The translations under genes were made by a program, and so were the position numbers. This document shows, in pieces, positions 1 through 10,100 of a stretch of DNA of 64,000 nucleotides. Source of the DNA: Myxococcus fulvus (GTDB lineage Bacteria; Myxococcota; Myxococcia; Myxococcales; Myxococcaceae). Where the stretch lies: assembly GCF_900111765.1 (NCBI RefSeq), contig NZ_FOIB01000001.1, forward strand, positions 1,736,001 through 1,800,000. The letters are read 5' to 3'. The notes beneath the pieces were generated by a model that saw nothing but the letters and a program-made list of their open reading frames with translations, was not told the origin of the DNA and ran no database searches. The first letter of the stretch is position 1, and the number at the start of each line of letters is the position of its first letter.

Positions 1-1
1 G

Positions 2-1294
2 CCGGTCCGTCTCACCCTGGTGGACCGGCACAACCACCACCTCTTCCAGCCGCTGCTGTACCAGGTGGCCACGGCGACGCTGAGCCCCAGCGAGATTGCC
101 GCGCCGCTGCGGGCCCTGCTCGGACCCCAGGGCGTCGCGGTGGTGCTGGCGGACGTGACGGGCGTCGACACCGCGGGGAAGCGGGTGCTGCTCTCGGATG
201 GAGAGCTGAAGTACGACTACCTCGTCATCGCGACGGGGGCGACACACTCGTACTTCGGCAATGACCAGTGGGCGCGCCATGCCCCGGGTCTGAAGTCCAT
301 CGAGGACGCGGTGGAGATTCGACGTCGGGTCCTGCTGGCGTACGAGCTGGCCGAGCGTGAGACGGACCCTCGCATGCGCAAGGCCCTGCTCAACTTCGTC
401 ATCATCGGCGCGGGACCCACGGGCGTGGAGATGGCGGGCTCGCTGGCGGAAATCAGCCGCAAGTCCCTGTCGGGTGACTTCAAGAACATCGACCCGCGGG
501 ATGCGCGCATCATCCTCATCGAGGGCCTGGGCAAGGTCCTGCCCGTCTATCCGGACGACCTGACGGACAAGGCGCGGCGCACGCTGGAGAAGCTCGGCGT
601 GGAGGTCCGCACGGGTGCCCGGGTGACGAACATCGACGAGACGGGCGTCTACATCGGCACGGAGTTCATCGCGGCCCGCACCGTGATTTGGGCCGCCGGT
701 GTCGCCGCCTCGCCGGTGGCACGCTCGCTCGGCGTTCCGCTGGACCGCGCGGGGCGGGTACACGTGACGCCCCAGTTGACCGTCCCTGGTCTCGAGGACG
801 TCTTCGTCGTGGGCGATCTGGCCTCGATCAACCAGGAGGACGGCACGCCCGTGCCGGGGCTCGCGCCCGCCGCGATGCAGGAGGGCAAGCACGCTGCGTC
901 CAACATCCTTCGCCGCCTGCGCGGGGAGCCCATGGTGCCCTTCAAGTACTGGGACAGGGGCTCCTACGCGGTGATTGGCCGAGGCCACGCGGTGGGCATC
1001 GCCTTCCGGCGCTTCAAACAGACAGGGTTTCCCGCGTGGGGCGCCTGGCTGTTCATCCACCTGATGTTCCTCATCGGCTTCAGGAGCAAGCTGGCGGTGA
1101 TGCTCAACTGGGCCTACTCCTATCTGACCTTCGGCAAGTCGGCCCGAATCATCACCGGCCCCGCGCCCAGGTTGGATCAGCTCACGCTCGTGGCCTCGTC
1201 GCCGGACGGGAAGGGGGCTCCCACGGATGACACGGAGGGCGCGTCGCGCCTCGTCTCTTCCTCGAATGAGCTGGCTCCGCCGTCCCCCCACTGA
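2..1294 (+). CDS. ndh: Type II NADH dehydrogenase (NDH-2), 5' end outside window
   Basis: Single-subunit FAD enzyme that passes electrons from NADH to quinone at the inner face of the plasma membrane without pumping protons. The frame is open from the first bases and the NDH-2 signature NHHLFQPLLYQ appears almost at once, so only a short N-terminus is missing; the GTG at 20 is internal. Counting from that GTG, the NAD-binding IIGAGPTGVEMAG lies near residues 128-140 and the second FAD motif VFVVGDLA near 265-275. A hydrophobic C-terminal segment (about 340-375) is the usual membrane anchor. Its last 118 bases overlap the antisense end of the ComM-type gene. Family assignment is firm. Confidence 0.93.
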   Translation, partial: PVRLTLVDRHNHHLFQPLLYQVATATLSPSEIAAPLRALLGPQGVAVVLADVTGVDTAGKRVLLSDGELKYDYLVIATGATHSYFGNDQWARHAPGLKSIEDAVEIRRRVLLAYELAERETDPRMRKALLNFVIIGAGPTGVEMAGSLAEISRKSLSGDFKNIDPRDARIILIEGLGKVLPVYPDDLTDKARRTLEKLGVEVRTGARVTNIDETGVYIGTEFIAARTVIWAAGVAASPVARSLGVPLDRAGRVHVTPQLTVPGLEDVFVVGDLASINQEDGTPVPGLAPAAMQEGKHAASNILRRLRGEPMVPFKYWDRGSYAVIGRGHAVGIAFRRFKQTGFPAWGAWLFIHLMFLIGFRSKLAVMLNWAYSYLTFGKSARIITGPAPRLDQLTLVASSPDGKGAPTDDTEGASRLVSSSNELAPPSPH

Positions 1295-2934
1295 GGCGTG
1301 ACGCCTCGGCCACCGGGAAGAGGTCCGTCAGCGGGCGGTCTCCACCGCCCGCCCGTGCCTGAACGATGGGGAAGGGTGCCTCCCTGCGTGTTCGAGTGCA
1401 ACCAGCCTCGTCGGTCCAGCGCCCTGCAGTCGATGGCGAGCCGCATGTCCACGTCCTCGATGCGTCCGTGGTCCTCCAGGTCCGCGCGAGTCAGGGCGAG
1501 CTTCAGGAGCCGGTCATGGGCTCGCGCTGACAGCCCATGGCGTCGCACCGCCAGCTCCAGCATCCGCTCGGCGCCGGCGCTCAGGACGCAGTGGCGCCGC
1601 AGGAGGTGGGACGGGAGCTGCGCGTTGCAGTGCACGCTCGGCTCGTCCCGGTACCGCTCACGCTGACGTTGTCTCGCGGCCTCCACGCGCTCCCGATGGT
1701 GGCGACTGGAGGGCTCCTTCGTCTCCGCGCGCGCCAGGTGGTGGTACTCCACCGGCCGGGTCTGCAAGGTGATGTCGACGCGGTCCAACAGCGGGCCACT
1801 GACGCGGGCGTGGTAGTCGAACACGCGATGCTCCGGACACGTGCAGGTGTGTCCCGGCACGTTGAAGTAGCCGCAAGGGCAGGGGTTCATCGCCGCCACC
1901 AGCATCACCTGACACGGATAGCTGATGTTCTGGTTGGCGCGCGCCAGGTGGATGATTCCTTCCTCCAGTGGCTGTCGCAGCACTTCCAGCACGTTGCGGC
2001 GGAACTCCGGGAGCTCGTCGAGGAACAGGACGCCGTGGTGCGCCAGCGACAGCTCTCCAGGCCGGGCCATGGGGCCACCTCCCACGAGCCCCGCGTCGGA
2101 GAGCGTGTGGTGGGGCGCGCGGAACGGACGCTCGCGCACCAGGGCGTGGCCTTCGTTGAGCAGCCCCAACACCGAGTAGACCTTCGTCACCTCGAGCGAC
2201 TCGGCGAAGGTCATCGCCGGAAGGATGCCCGGCAGCCTCCGCGCCAGCATCGTCTTGCCTGAGCCTGGGGGGCCGCACATCAACACGTTGTGTCCACCCG
2301 CCGCGGCCAGCTCCAACGCCAGCTTGAGGTCGGGTTGTCCTCGCACGTCCGCCATGTCCGGCTCCGCGCGCCCACGACCCACCGGATGCGAGACACCCTG
2401 GCGTGAGAAGGGAGGGATGACGCGCGTCCCGGTGAGGTGGTCCACGGCCTCTCGCAGGCTCGTCACGGGCAACACGCTCAATCCCTCGACGAGCGCGGCC
2501 TCGGCCGCGTTGGCCGCGGGCACCATGACACCCTCGAAGCCCTTGTCCCGCGCCGCCACCGCGAGCGGCAGCACGCCCTTGATGGGCTTGAGCGTGCCGT
2601 CGAGCGACAACTCACCCCCGAAGAGACAACGCCCCAGGGGCGCCTCCTCAAGCAGCTTCGCCGCCGCGAGGACTCCCAACGCGATGGGCAGCTCGAAGGC
2701 CACGCCGTCCTTGCGCAAGTCCGCCGGAGCCAGATTCACCGTGACGCGCTTCTGCGGCAGCTCGAAACCCGTGTTCTTCAGCGCGGAGACCACTCGCACC
2801 TTCGACTCACGCACCGCGCCTTCCGGTAGCCCCACCACGTTGAAGTAGGGGAGGCCGAGTGCCATGTCGACCTCGCACTCCACCACCACCGCGTCGATGC
2901 CCATCAACGCCCCCGACCGCACCCTCGCCAGCAT
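1177..2934 (-). CDS. comM: ComM/YifB-family Mg-chelatase-like AAA+ ATPase
   Basis: AAA+ ATPase of the YifB/ComM family; ComM is a hexameric branch-migration helicase acting in natural transformation. I place the start at the ATG 2934 (MLARVRSGALMGIDA), where family members begin; the frame is open a further 28 codons upstream. The N-terminal Lon-protease-like fold is followed by Walker A GPPGSGKTM and Walker B VLFLDELPEF, then the Mg-chelatase C-terminal domain ending near CRALDRRGWL. About 75 Gly/Pro-rich residues follow where the family (about 510 aa) normally stops. That tail is encoded opposite the end of ndh, so it may come from a lost stop codon. Function in this organism is inferred. 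Confidence 0.9.
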   Translation of the reverse strand: MLARVRSGALMGIDAVVVECEVDMALGLPYFNVVGLPEGAVRESKVRVVSALKNTGFELPQKRVTVNLAPADLRKDGVAFELPIALGVLAAAKLLEEAPLGRCLFGGELSLDGTLKPIKGVLPLAVAARDKGFEGVMVPAANAAEAALVEGLSVLPVTSLREAVDHLTGTRVIPPFSRQGVSHPVGRGRAEPDMADVRGQPDLKLALELAAAGGHNVLMCGPPGSGKTMLARRLPGILPAMTFAESLEVTKVYSVLGLLNEGHALVRERPFRAPHHTLSDAGLVGGGPMARPGELSLAHHGVLFLDELPEFRRNVLEVLRQPLEEGIIHLARANQNISYPCQVMLVAAMNPCPCGYFNVPGHTCTCPEHRVFDYHARVSGPLLDRVDITLQTRPVEYHHLARAETKEPSSRHHRERVEAARQRQRERYRDEPSVHCNAQLPSHLLRRHCVLSAGAERMLELAVRRHGLSARAHDRLLKLALTRADLEDHGRIEDVDMRLAIDCRALDRRGWLHSNTQGGTLPHRSGTGGRWRPPADGPLPGGRGVTPQWGDGGASSFEEETRRDAPSVSSVGAPFPSGDEATSVS

Positions 2935-3150
2935 CCATCCCCCTCCCGCATCGCCCGTCTCCGCGAGGAGCAACCCGCGTACCGGCGGCTCTCCGAGGAG
3001 AAGCCCCTGGAGAGCCAATCCCCTGGGGCGGATGCCTGTCCCATCCCCAGGAACGTCAGGGTTCCATGCTCACTGGATAAGTGAAGGGGCCTCTAGCCAG
3101 GGCGGGTGCGCCTTGGGTAGCTTGGCGGGGAGTTGGGGAACGCAGGGGGA

Positions 3151-3804
3151 ATGACGCAAATGGGGTCGCAGGAGATTCAGCGGCGTCGTCCGGTCCGTAT
3201 CCGCCGGGCAGACATGAAGCGGGGTCAGCGGATGAAGGTCGCCTTCGCGATGTTCCGCTTCTGCCTCTACGGCATGGTGGGCATCAGCTCGGAGATCTTC
3301 TTCTACAACCTGGTGCGCGTATCCCGGGACGTGCCCGTCCTCGGCTCGCTCTTCCAGTTCCAGTGGCGAGTGGATGACCGCCTGGGGCTCAACGCCATCT
3401 GGGACACGCCCGCCGTCACCGCCTACGGGCAATGCTCGCTGTGGATGTTCTTCATCTACGCCATCGCCTGCTTCTTCTTCGTGGAGCCCGTCTTCCGCTG
3501 GATGCTCTACCAGCACGCCAGCCTCCGGGCCGCCGTCTACGGCGTGGGCATCCTGCTGTTCGAGGGCTTCAGCGGCCTGGTCCTGGAGCGACTCACCGGC
3601 TACCGCATCTGGTACTACGGCGACGCGGGCGCCATCATGGGGCAGATGACGTCGCTCTACATCCTGCCCATCTGGATGGTGACCGGCCTCATCGCCGAGT
3701 TCATCTACAGGGAGCTGATGGACCCGGACCTCATGGCAGCCTTGGAGTCGCCGCTACCGGCCACGCCCGAGGAGACCGAGGCCTCCTTCCAGCTGATGCG
3801 GTAG
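3151..3804 (+). CDS. Conserved integral membrane protein
   Basis: About 215 residues with at least four hydrophobic segments: around CLYGMVGISSEIFFYNL, the aromatic run SLWMFFIYAIACFFF, AAVYGVGILLFEGFSG, and SLYILPIWMVTGLIAEF. The segment order and the conserved E/F/Y-rich helices recall putative ABC-transporter type IV-like membrane proteins, but I cannot assign a function. ATG at 3151 or 3160 are both possible; 3160 has the better-spaced AGGGGG. A TTG at 3133 is less likely. It converges on the DUF2378 gene with a 100-base antisense overlap, which is unusual unless one 3' end is poorly conserved. Confidence 0.75.
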   Translation: MTQMGSQEIQRRRPVRIRRADMKRGQRMKVAFAMFRFCLYGMVGISSEIFFYNLVRVSRDVPVLGSLFQFQWRVDDRLGLNAIWDTPAVTAYGQCSLWMFFIYAIACFFFVEPVFRWMLYQHASLRAAVYGVGILLFEGFSGLVLERLTGYRIWYYGDAGAIMGQMTSLYILPIWMVTGLIAEFIYRELMDPDLMAALESPLPATPEETEASFQLMR

Positions 3805-4328
3805 GTGCAGGCGTGGCCGTCATAACCTGACGGCTCCACGCGCACTTCCTGGGCGCCGGCCACCCGCAGGCCGGCGTGGATGATGCCCGCCGTGAAGTCC
3901 GGGTAGTCGCCCACCTCGTTCATCCACAGCTCGAACTGGGTGGGAGTGAGCTCCACCAGCTTCGACTCGGTGTAGTTGTTGCCCGCCCGGAAGTTCTGCG
4001 TGGCCCGCATGAGCGTCCGGCGAGGTCCCAGCACCCGCAGGAGCGACAGCACCGCGCGGCCGAGCATCGTCTCGCGGAAGCCCTCGATGTAGGCCTCACC
4101 GAGCTTCCAGGTCCCCTGGGCGACGGCCTCCTGGGGGAACAGCTCCTCCGCGGCGATGCGCAGGAACGCCATCCAGGAGGTGAAGGAGTAGGCGGGACGC
4201 AGCTTCTGGTCCACGTCGAGCCCCGCCTGCTTCAGCCGCTGCTTGCAGGCAGGCGTCAGCCGCCCGTGCAACGCGCGCAGGAAGAGGGCTTCGATGGTCT
4301 GTTCAAAGACGAGAAGCTCGTCGGCCAT
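3705..4328 (-). CDS. DUF2378 family protein (TIGR02265)
   Basis: 207 residues matching the Myxococcales paralogous family DUF2378/TIGR02265: the N-terminal MADELLVFEQTIEALFLRAL, a central GEAYIEGFRETMLGRA, and RATQNFRAGNNYTES before a beta-rich C-terminus. The family is greatly expanded in myxobacteria and has no known activity; it is a good lineage marker. The last 20 residues (Ser/Gly-rich) lie antisense to the membrane protein gene. It stands alone, 79 bases upstream of the exbD gene stop, with no obvious partner. Confidence 0.88.
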   Translation of the reverse strand: MADELLVFEQTIEALFLRALHGRLTPACKQRLKQAGLDVDQKLRPAYSFTSWMAFLRIAAEELFPQEAVAQGTWKLGEAYIEGFRETMLGRAVLSLLRVLGPRRTLMRATQNFRAGNNYTESKLVELTPTQFELWMNEVGDYPDFTAGIIHAGLRVAGAQEVRVEPSGYDGHACTYRISWKEASVSSGVAGSGDSKAAMRSGSISSL

Positions 4329-4407
4329 GAGGAGTGGACTCTAGCCGACGAGCTTCTGATTGTGAACCGCGACTCCAACCCGGAGCGTAGGCTCCGGGAG
4401 GGAGATG

Positions 4408-4908
4408 TCAGGGCGTGGGGGCGGGCGCCGGAGTGCCGGTGTCCACCTGCGTGCCCTGGATGATGGCGTTCGACGGCAGCTCCGTCGCCATGCCGAGCAC
4501 CTTCGCGCCGGCCGCCTTCGCGCCGTCCAGGGCCGCGATGAGCCGCCCGTAGTTGGTCGCGTCGTCCGCCATGAAGAAGACGACCTTCTCGTCCGCCTTC
4601 TTCGCCGCCAGCATGCGCTTGAGGCGGTTGATGTAGTCCGAGGCCGGGACCTTCTCCGTGTTGATGGAGTAGCTGCCATCCTTGTCCAGCAGGACCACCA
4701 GCTGCTGGTTGTCTGGATTCTCAGGAGGAGGCTCGTTCTCCACCTCCGTGTCCGGCACGCGCACCAGGATGTCCTTCTCCAGGAGGGGCGTGACGACCAT
4801 GAAGATGATGAGGAGCACCAGCACCACGTCCACCAGCGGCGTGACGTTGATCTCCGAGTTGGGCGCCGACTGCGGCTTCACCCACTGGCGCTGCTTGTGG
4901 CCGGCCAT
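4408..4908 (-). CDS. exbD: ExbD/TolR-family biopolymer transport protein (second copy)
   Basis: 166-residue inner-membrane protein with one N-terminal helix (EINVTPLVDVVLVLLIIFMV) containing the family Asp that takes part in the proton pathway, followed by a periplasmic domain. The C-terminus is Ala/Pro-rich (TGTPAPAPTP). Its ATG shares one base with the TAA of the upstream exbD (TAATG), so the two are translationally coupled. Last gene of the leftward tonB-exbB-exbD-exbD operon. Two ExbD paralogues in one operon occur in several proteobacterial TonB systems; why both are needed cannot be read here. Confidence 0.9.
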   Translation of the reverse strand: MAGHKQRQWVKPQSAPNSEINVTPLVDVVLVLLIIFMVVTPLLEKDILVRVPDTEVENEPPPENPDNQQLVVLLDKDGSYSINTEKVPASDYINRLKRMLAAKKADEKVVFFMADDATNYGRLIAALDGAKAAGAKVLGMATELPSNAIIQGTQVDTGTPAPAPTP

Positions 4909-5321
4909 TACTTCTTCTCCTCGACGCCGAGCGCGATCTGCTTCGCCTTGGCCTTGCGGGCCACGTCTAGCACCCTGCGCACGTCGCCCACGTTCACCGT
5001 GTTGTCACCCTTGAGCAGGATCTTCTTGCCCGGGTCCTTCACCAGCTCCTCCGCGATGCGGTCCTGGAGGGCCTGCTCGTCCACCTGGTCATTCTCCACG
5101 AACACCTTCTTGTCCGGGGTGATGGAGACGTAGAGAGGGTCCGAGTCCTTGCCCTTCTCTTTTTCGATCTCGGTGGCCTTGGGCAGCTCCACGGACTTGC
5201 CGCGCTGGAGCATGGGGGTGACGACCATGAAGATGATGAGGAGCACCAGCACCACGTCCACCAGCGGCGTGACGTTGATCTCGCTCTTGATGCCCCCCTT
5301 GGGGCCAGCTGACATTCCCAT
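4908..5321 (-). CDS. exbD: ExbD/TolR-family biopolymer transport protein (first copy)
   Basis: 137 residues with the same transmembrane block as its neighbour (SEINVTPLVDVVLVLLIIFM) and a periplasmic part rich in Lys/Glu. With ExbB it forms the proton-motive-force-driven stator that energises TonB. It starts 128 bases after the exbB stop. The DNA of the two exbD transmembrane segments is almost identical over about 60 bases (near 4802-4855 and 5222-5280), which suggests a recent duplication or gene conversion. Confidence 0.92.
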   Translation of the reverse strand: MGMSAGPKGGIKSEINVTPLVDVVLVLLIIFMVVTPMLQRGKSVELPKATEIEKEKGKDSDPLYVSITPDKKVFVENDQVDEQALQDRIAEELVKDPGKKILLKGDNTVNVGDVRRVLDVARKAKAKQIALGVEEKK

Positions 5322-5449
5322 GCGTGTAACCTGCTTCCTGGTGGTGGAAGCCCGCCGTCCCGGGTGGCGTCGCGGGCTCCGGATGTCCTGGAGCCGCGTT
5401 CACGCCGGGAGGCGGGCCTCGGGTCGTCCCCGGGCTCGCCGGTGACTGC

Positions 5450-6133
5450 TCAGGCCGCGTGCGAGGAGTGCGCGCCGCCGCCCAGGTGCCGGGCGACCAC
5501 GTCGAGGAACTCGTTGGAGGACTCGCTGATGTCCACCGCGCGAGCATCCACCCAGCCCTGCAGGAAGTTGTAGGCCATCACGGCGGGGATCGCCACGAGC
5601 AGACCGAAGGCCGTGGTGATGAGCGCCTCGGCGATACCGGCCGAGATGGTGCCCAGACCGCCGGAGCCGGCCGCCGCCATGAGCTGGAAGGCGTTGACGA
5701 TACCCATCGTCGTGCCGAGCAGACCGACGAAGGGGGCCGTCGAACCGACCGTGGCCAGCAGGCCCAGGCCGCGCTTCATGCTCTGCACCTCACGCTGCGC
5801 CTGACGCTCGAGCGCGCGGGCCACGGACTCCACCGCCACGTCCTTGTTGTTGGGGCTGATGCGGTAGGCGGTCAGGCCGGAGTTGATCACCCGACCCAGG
5901 TGGCCCACGTCCTTGCCCAGGTTCGTGTTGGCCGCGGTGGTCAGGTCGCCCTTCGCCAGGATGGCACCCATCTTGGCGGCGAAGTTGCGGCTGTCGGACC
6001 GGGTCTTGCGGAAGACGATCATCCGCTCCGCCATCACGACCAGCGACGCCACCGACATGATGGCCAGGGTGAAGATGATCATACGGGCGAAGGTGCCCGT
6101 GTGGTGCCAGATATCGATGAGAGTGAATTGCAT
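5450..6133 (-). CDS. exbB: ExbB/TolQ/MotA-family proton channel
   Basis: 227 residues with the ExbB layout: first membrane helix near residues 17-37 (MIIFTLAIMSVASLVVMAE), a cytoplasmic loop, then two close helices around GLLATVGSTAPFVGLLGT and AEALITTAFGLLVAIPAVMAYN. These helices line the proton path of the ExbB5D2 motor. It starts 68 bases downstream of tonB and belongs to the same transcription unit. The neighbouring TonB gene makes ExbB more likely than the cell-division protein TolQ or the gliding-motor proteins AglR/AglQ. Confidence 0.92.
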   Translation of the reverse strand: MQFTLIDIWHHTGTFARMIIFTLAIMSVASLVVMAERMIVFRKTRSDSRNFAAKMGAILAKGDLTTAANTNLGKDVGHLGRVINSGLTAYRISPNNKDVAVESVARALERQAQREVQSMKRGLGLLATVGSTAPFVGLLGTTMGIVNAFQLMAAAGSGGLGTISAGIAEALITTAFGLLVAIPAVMAYNFLQGWVDARAVDISESSNEFLDVVARHLGGGAHSSHAA

Positions 6134-6201
6134 GGCTTGGTTGAGCGCTCCTCCTCACGAGCGCGGGGTGGTCGGCGGTGCTTCTCTACGGCGCGCCCGG
6201 A

Positions 6202-6954
6202 TCAGCGCGGCAGCTTCAGATTCAGGGTGAAGGTGTAATCCACCTGGACCGGACGGCCCTGGAACGTGACGGGCTTGTAACGTGACGACGTCAGGGCGTC
6301 CATGACGGCCTGTTCCATGTGGGGCAGGGGCTTGATGATTCGGCAGCGCTCCACACGGCCTTCCACGGTGATGACGCACTTGACGATCATCGTGCCCTGC
6401 ACGCGAGACTCGAGCGCCTCGCGGGTGTACTCGGGCTGCGGGCCCGAGACCTTCTCCGGACGGGTCATGCCCGCACCGAACGGCAGCACTTCCGTCCCCG
6501 TCCCACCCAGCTGCCCACCGACCACGCCGCCGATCACACCACCGACGACGCCGCCCACGACACCACCGGCGACACCACCCTCGACGCCGCCCTCGACCGC
6601 CTCTTCAGAGGGCTCCTCGGCGGCCTCTTCGGGCTGCTCGGTCGGCTCGACCTCCTTGGGGACCTCTTTCGGGATCTCCTTGGGCTGGACGATGGTGTCG
6701 GGCTTCTTGGGCTTCTTCGGGGTCGTCTTCGGCTTGGAGGTCGCCGCCGGGGGAGGGGGCGGCGGCGGAGGAGGCGGCGGGGCCATGGTGGCCTTCAGCG
6801 TCACCTCGATCTCCTTCTCCTCCTCGACCGGCGGCCTCGTCGAAAGAACGTAGGCCACCACGAACAGTGCCACGTGCAGGATCACCGAGATGGTGGTTCC
6901 CACACCGAACCGCGCTTTGGGCGCCTGACCGCGGTCAAGGACTGAATCAAACAT
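6202..6954 (-). CDS. tonB: TonB-family energy transducer
   Basis: 250 residues. A single N-terminal membrane helix (SVILHVALFVVAYVLST) precedes a proline run, a Lys/Pro and Glu/Pro spacer that would span the periplasm, then a block of GGV-type Gly/Val repeats (encoded about 6500-6595). The C-terminal TonB domain follows (about residues 165-250: QPEYTREALESRVQGTMIV...YKPVTFQGRPV). It couples the ExbB/ExbD motor to outer-membrane receptors. It is divergent from an Oar-like receptor, its probable client. A TTGAAC-16-TATGGT promoter lies about 60 bases upstream. Confidence 0.92.
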   Translation of the reverse strand: MFDSVLDRGQAPKARFGVGTTISVILHVALFVVAYVLSTRPPVEEEKEIEVTLKATMAPPPPPPPPPPPAATSKPKTTPKKPKKPDTIVQPKEIPKEVPKEVEPTEQPEEAAEEPSEEAVEGGVEGGVAGGVVGGVVGGVIGGVVGGQLGGTGTEVLPFGAGMTRPEKVSGPQPEYTREALESRVQGTMIVKCVITVEGRVERCRIIKPLPHMEQAVMDALTSSRYKPVTFQGRPVQVDYTFTLNLKLPR

Positions 6955-7016
6955 GTACTAGACTCCTCTTCACCAGTGGACACCCACCACGCCACCCCCG
7001 GCTGAAAGGGCGCGCC

Positions 7017-7044
7017 ACCATACAGAAACGCGTTCCGGGTTCAA
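7017..7044 (-). promoter_or_regulatory. Putative sigma-70-type promoter for the tonB operon
   Basis: On the minus strand, TTGAAC (7044-7039) and TATGGT (7022-7017) are separated by 16 bases. The -10 box lies 62 bases before the tonB ATG. The match is moderate, and its position back-to-back with the receptor promoter supports it. Confidence 0.5.
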
Positions 7045-7114
7045 GTGAGCAAGGTCAAGGGTAACTGACGTGATCGCGCAATTGCCCCACTGGTTACCAA
7101 AAAGCAACGGTCTA

Positions 7115-7142
7115 TTGACAACTGCTCGACCTCGGATATTTT
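7115..7142 (+). promoter_or_regulatory. Putative sigma-70 promoter for the Oar-like receptor
   Basis: A perfect TTGACA (7115-7120), a 16-base spacer and TATTTT (7137-7142) lie about 44 bases before the ATG at 7186, in the most AT-rich part of this intergenic region. This is one of the clearest promoters in the window and suggests strong vegetative expression. Confidence 0.7.
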
Positions 7143-7185
7143 CCCCAGTCATTTTCGGTTGCAGCCCACCTTGGAGGGGTCTGGT

Positions 7186-10100
7186 ATGCACTTGAACCGA
7201 GTGCTCCGGGAAACCGGAGTTGTCCTGGCCGCAGGTCTGCTTTATGGATCGGCGGCTTTCGCGCAGTCGAGCACGATGATCGGAACGATCATCGACGCTC
7301 AGAGTCGGCAGCCTGTTCCTGACGTGGTGGTAACCGCGACCTCGCCCAACCTTCAGGGTGAGCAGACCGTGGTTTCCGACGCACAGGGCAACTACCGTAT
7401 TCCCCAGCTTCCGCCTGGTGTTTACACCCTGCGGTTCGAGAAGGAGCAGTTCAAGCCCTACGCCCGGTCGGACGTGCAGCTGCGTCTGAACCGCACCATC
7501 CGCGTCAACGTCGAGCTGCTCCCCGAGTCCCTCGGTGAGGTGGTGGAGATCGTCGGCGCGCCGCCGACCATCGACGTGGGCTCCACGACCACGGGCGTCA
7601 ACGTGGATCAGGAGTTCATCAAGCGCATCGCGGTCGCCCGTCCGGGTGGCAAGAGCGGCGCGGCTCGCTCGTTCGAGTCCCTGGCCGAGCTGGCGCCTGG
7701 CGCCCAGAACGACCAGTACGGTGTCTCCATCAACGGCGCGACCTCGCCTGAGAACGGCTACGTGGTGGACGGTCTGTCCACGAACGACCCGGCCTACGGC
7801 GTGAACGCGAGCCCGATGAGCATCGAGTTCGTGCAGGACGTGAACATCATCACCGGCGGTTACCTGCCGGAGTTCGGTCGCTCCACGGGCGGTGTCATCA
7901 ACGCGGTGACGCGGTCGGGCTCCAACGAGTTCCACGGTTCCGTGTTCGCCAACTGGACGCCCGGCACGTTCGAGGGTACCCGCAAGACGATCCGGTCTGA
8001 AGGCTCGGTCATCAGCGGCCTCAACGAGCTGAAGAACATGGGCGACTTCGGCGCCACCCTCGGTGGTCCGATCCTCAAGGACAAGCTGTGGTTCTTCGCC
8101 GGTTTCGCGCCGTCCTTCACGCGCTACCAGCACACCCGCACGCTCAACGCCATCCGCCTGGACGCCTCTGGCAACACGGTCACGGATGACACGGGCTTCA
8201 CGGTCGTCGACCCCATCGCGGGCTCGGATCGTCAGTACTACGCTGACTCCCGGACCGTGCAGTACATGGGTAAGTTGACCTACCTCGTCAACCAGGACCA
8301 CACGGTCTCGCTCGCCCTCAACGGCACGCCGACGACCACGGGTGGCATGGGCAAGCTGTCCATCAACCCGCAGTCCGGTGGTCTGCCGGGCGCGATCTTC
8401 TCCCGTCCGGGCGACTTCGCCTTCACGGAGACGAACGCGAACGCCACGTCCGTCGCCCTGAAGTACGGCGGCGCGTTCATGGACAAGAAGATCCTCGTCG
8501 ATGCGACCGCTGGCTGGTTCCACCAGACGGCGTCCACCCTGCCGGCGGATGGCAGCAAGCTGGGCTCCTCCGAGGGCCTCGCGGGCTACTCCCGCTTCCA
8601 GTACATCAGCGAGCGGTCCCTGGCGGACCTCGAGGCCCTGCCCGCCGGGCAGGAGGGCGCCTGCGCCCCGTTCGAGACGGTCGATGAGGACGGCAACCCC
8701 GTCTCCATCAACCGCTGCCCCGTCATCGGCTACACGGTCGGTGGCCCGGGCTACATGAACGACTCGAAGCTGGATCGCTACCAGTTCAACGCGAAGGCCA
8801 CGTACCTGCTCAACGCGCTCGGCACCCACGTGCTGAAGGCCGGCGCGGACGCGGAGTTCCTGTCCTACGACCAGCTCAAGGCGTACGGCGGTGGCGTGTA
8901 CTTCCGTGAGGCGGCCCCGTACGCGGGCGCGCTGCTCAACGGCCAGCCCTACTCCGGCGGCGCGGTGCAGGACTACCGTCGCTACGGCTACCAGGCCTCG
9001 CCCGACAGCCCCATCACCCAGCTGACCCAGCAGTCGAAGACCACCAGCACCACGGTCGGTGGCTTCCTGCAGGACTCCTGGTCCATCGCCAACCGCGTCA
9101 CGCTGAACCTCGGCGTGCGCTACGACGTGCAGGCGATGTACGGCGGTGACGGCGAGCTGGCGCTCATCATGGGCAACCAGTGGTCGCCCCGCCTCGGCGC
9201 CATCGTCGACCCGTTCGCCAACGGCCGCACCAAGTTCTTCGTGAACTTCGCTCGCTACTACGAGCAGGTTCCGCTGAACATGCTCGACCGCGCGTTCCCG
9301 GGTGAGCGCCGCTACGAGGCCCGCCGCGCGCTGGCGTCGGAGACCCAGGCCGGCTGCGATCCCACGGATCGCACGAGCCAGCAGACGGAGTGCCGTGACC
9401 CGGCCTACGTCCTCGCCCAGCCCGAGAGCGTTCGCAACCCGAACCGCCTCTACACGGGTGGCAAGGTCGAGAACGAGCCGATCGACCCGGACATCAAGCC
9501 CCAGTCGTCCAACGAGCTGGTGGTCGGCGCCGAGTACGAGCTCATCGCCAACACCCGCGTGGGCGCCAGCTACACGCACCGCAACATGAGCATGGTCATC
9601 GAGGACATGAGCCGCGATGACGGTGCGTCGTACTTCCTCGGCAACCCGGGCAGCGGCTTCGCCAAGGAGTTCCCGAAGCCGGAGCGTAACTACGACAACG
9701 TCACGGTCTACCTGAACCGTACGTTCTCGGATGGTTGGCTCGCCGCGGCGAACTACACCTGGTCCCGCCTGAACGGTAACTACCCCGGTCTGTTCCGTCC
9801 GGAGACCGCTCAGCTCGACCCGAACATCCTGTCGGACTTCGACCTCGTCAGCCTCCTGGCCAACCGCACGGGTCCGCTGCCGTTCGACCGTACGCACCAG
9901 ATCAAGGTGTTCGGCGCGAAGGAGTTCAACTTCACGAACGAGCTGTCCGCCAGCCTGGGTCTGTCCTACCGCGGCAACTCCGGCTCGCCGATCAACTACT
10001 TCGGCGCGCACGCGCTCTACGGCGCGGACGAGTCCTTCGTCCTCCCCCGTGGCGCGGGTGGTCGTACGCCCTGGCTGAACGTCATTGACTCCAACATCGG

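Noticed and set aside
6970-10011. A 1013-residue open frame on the minus strand opposite the Oar-like receptor
   Set aside because: It is the antisense of a strongly coding gene in a high-GC genome; its Arg/Val/Gly/Leu composition and lack of any motif show it is a shadow frame.
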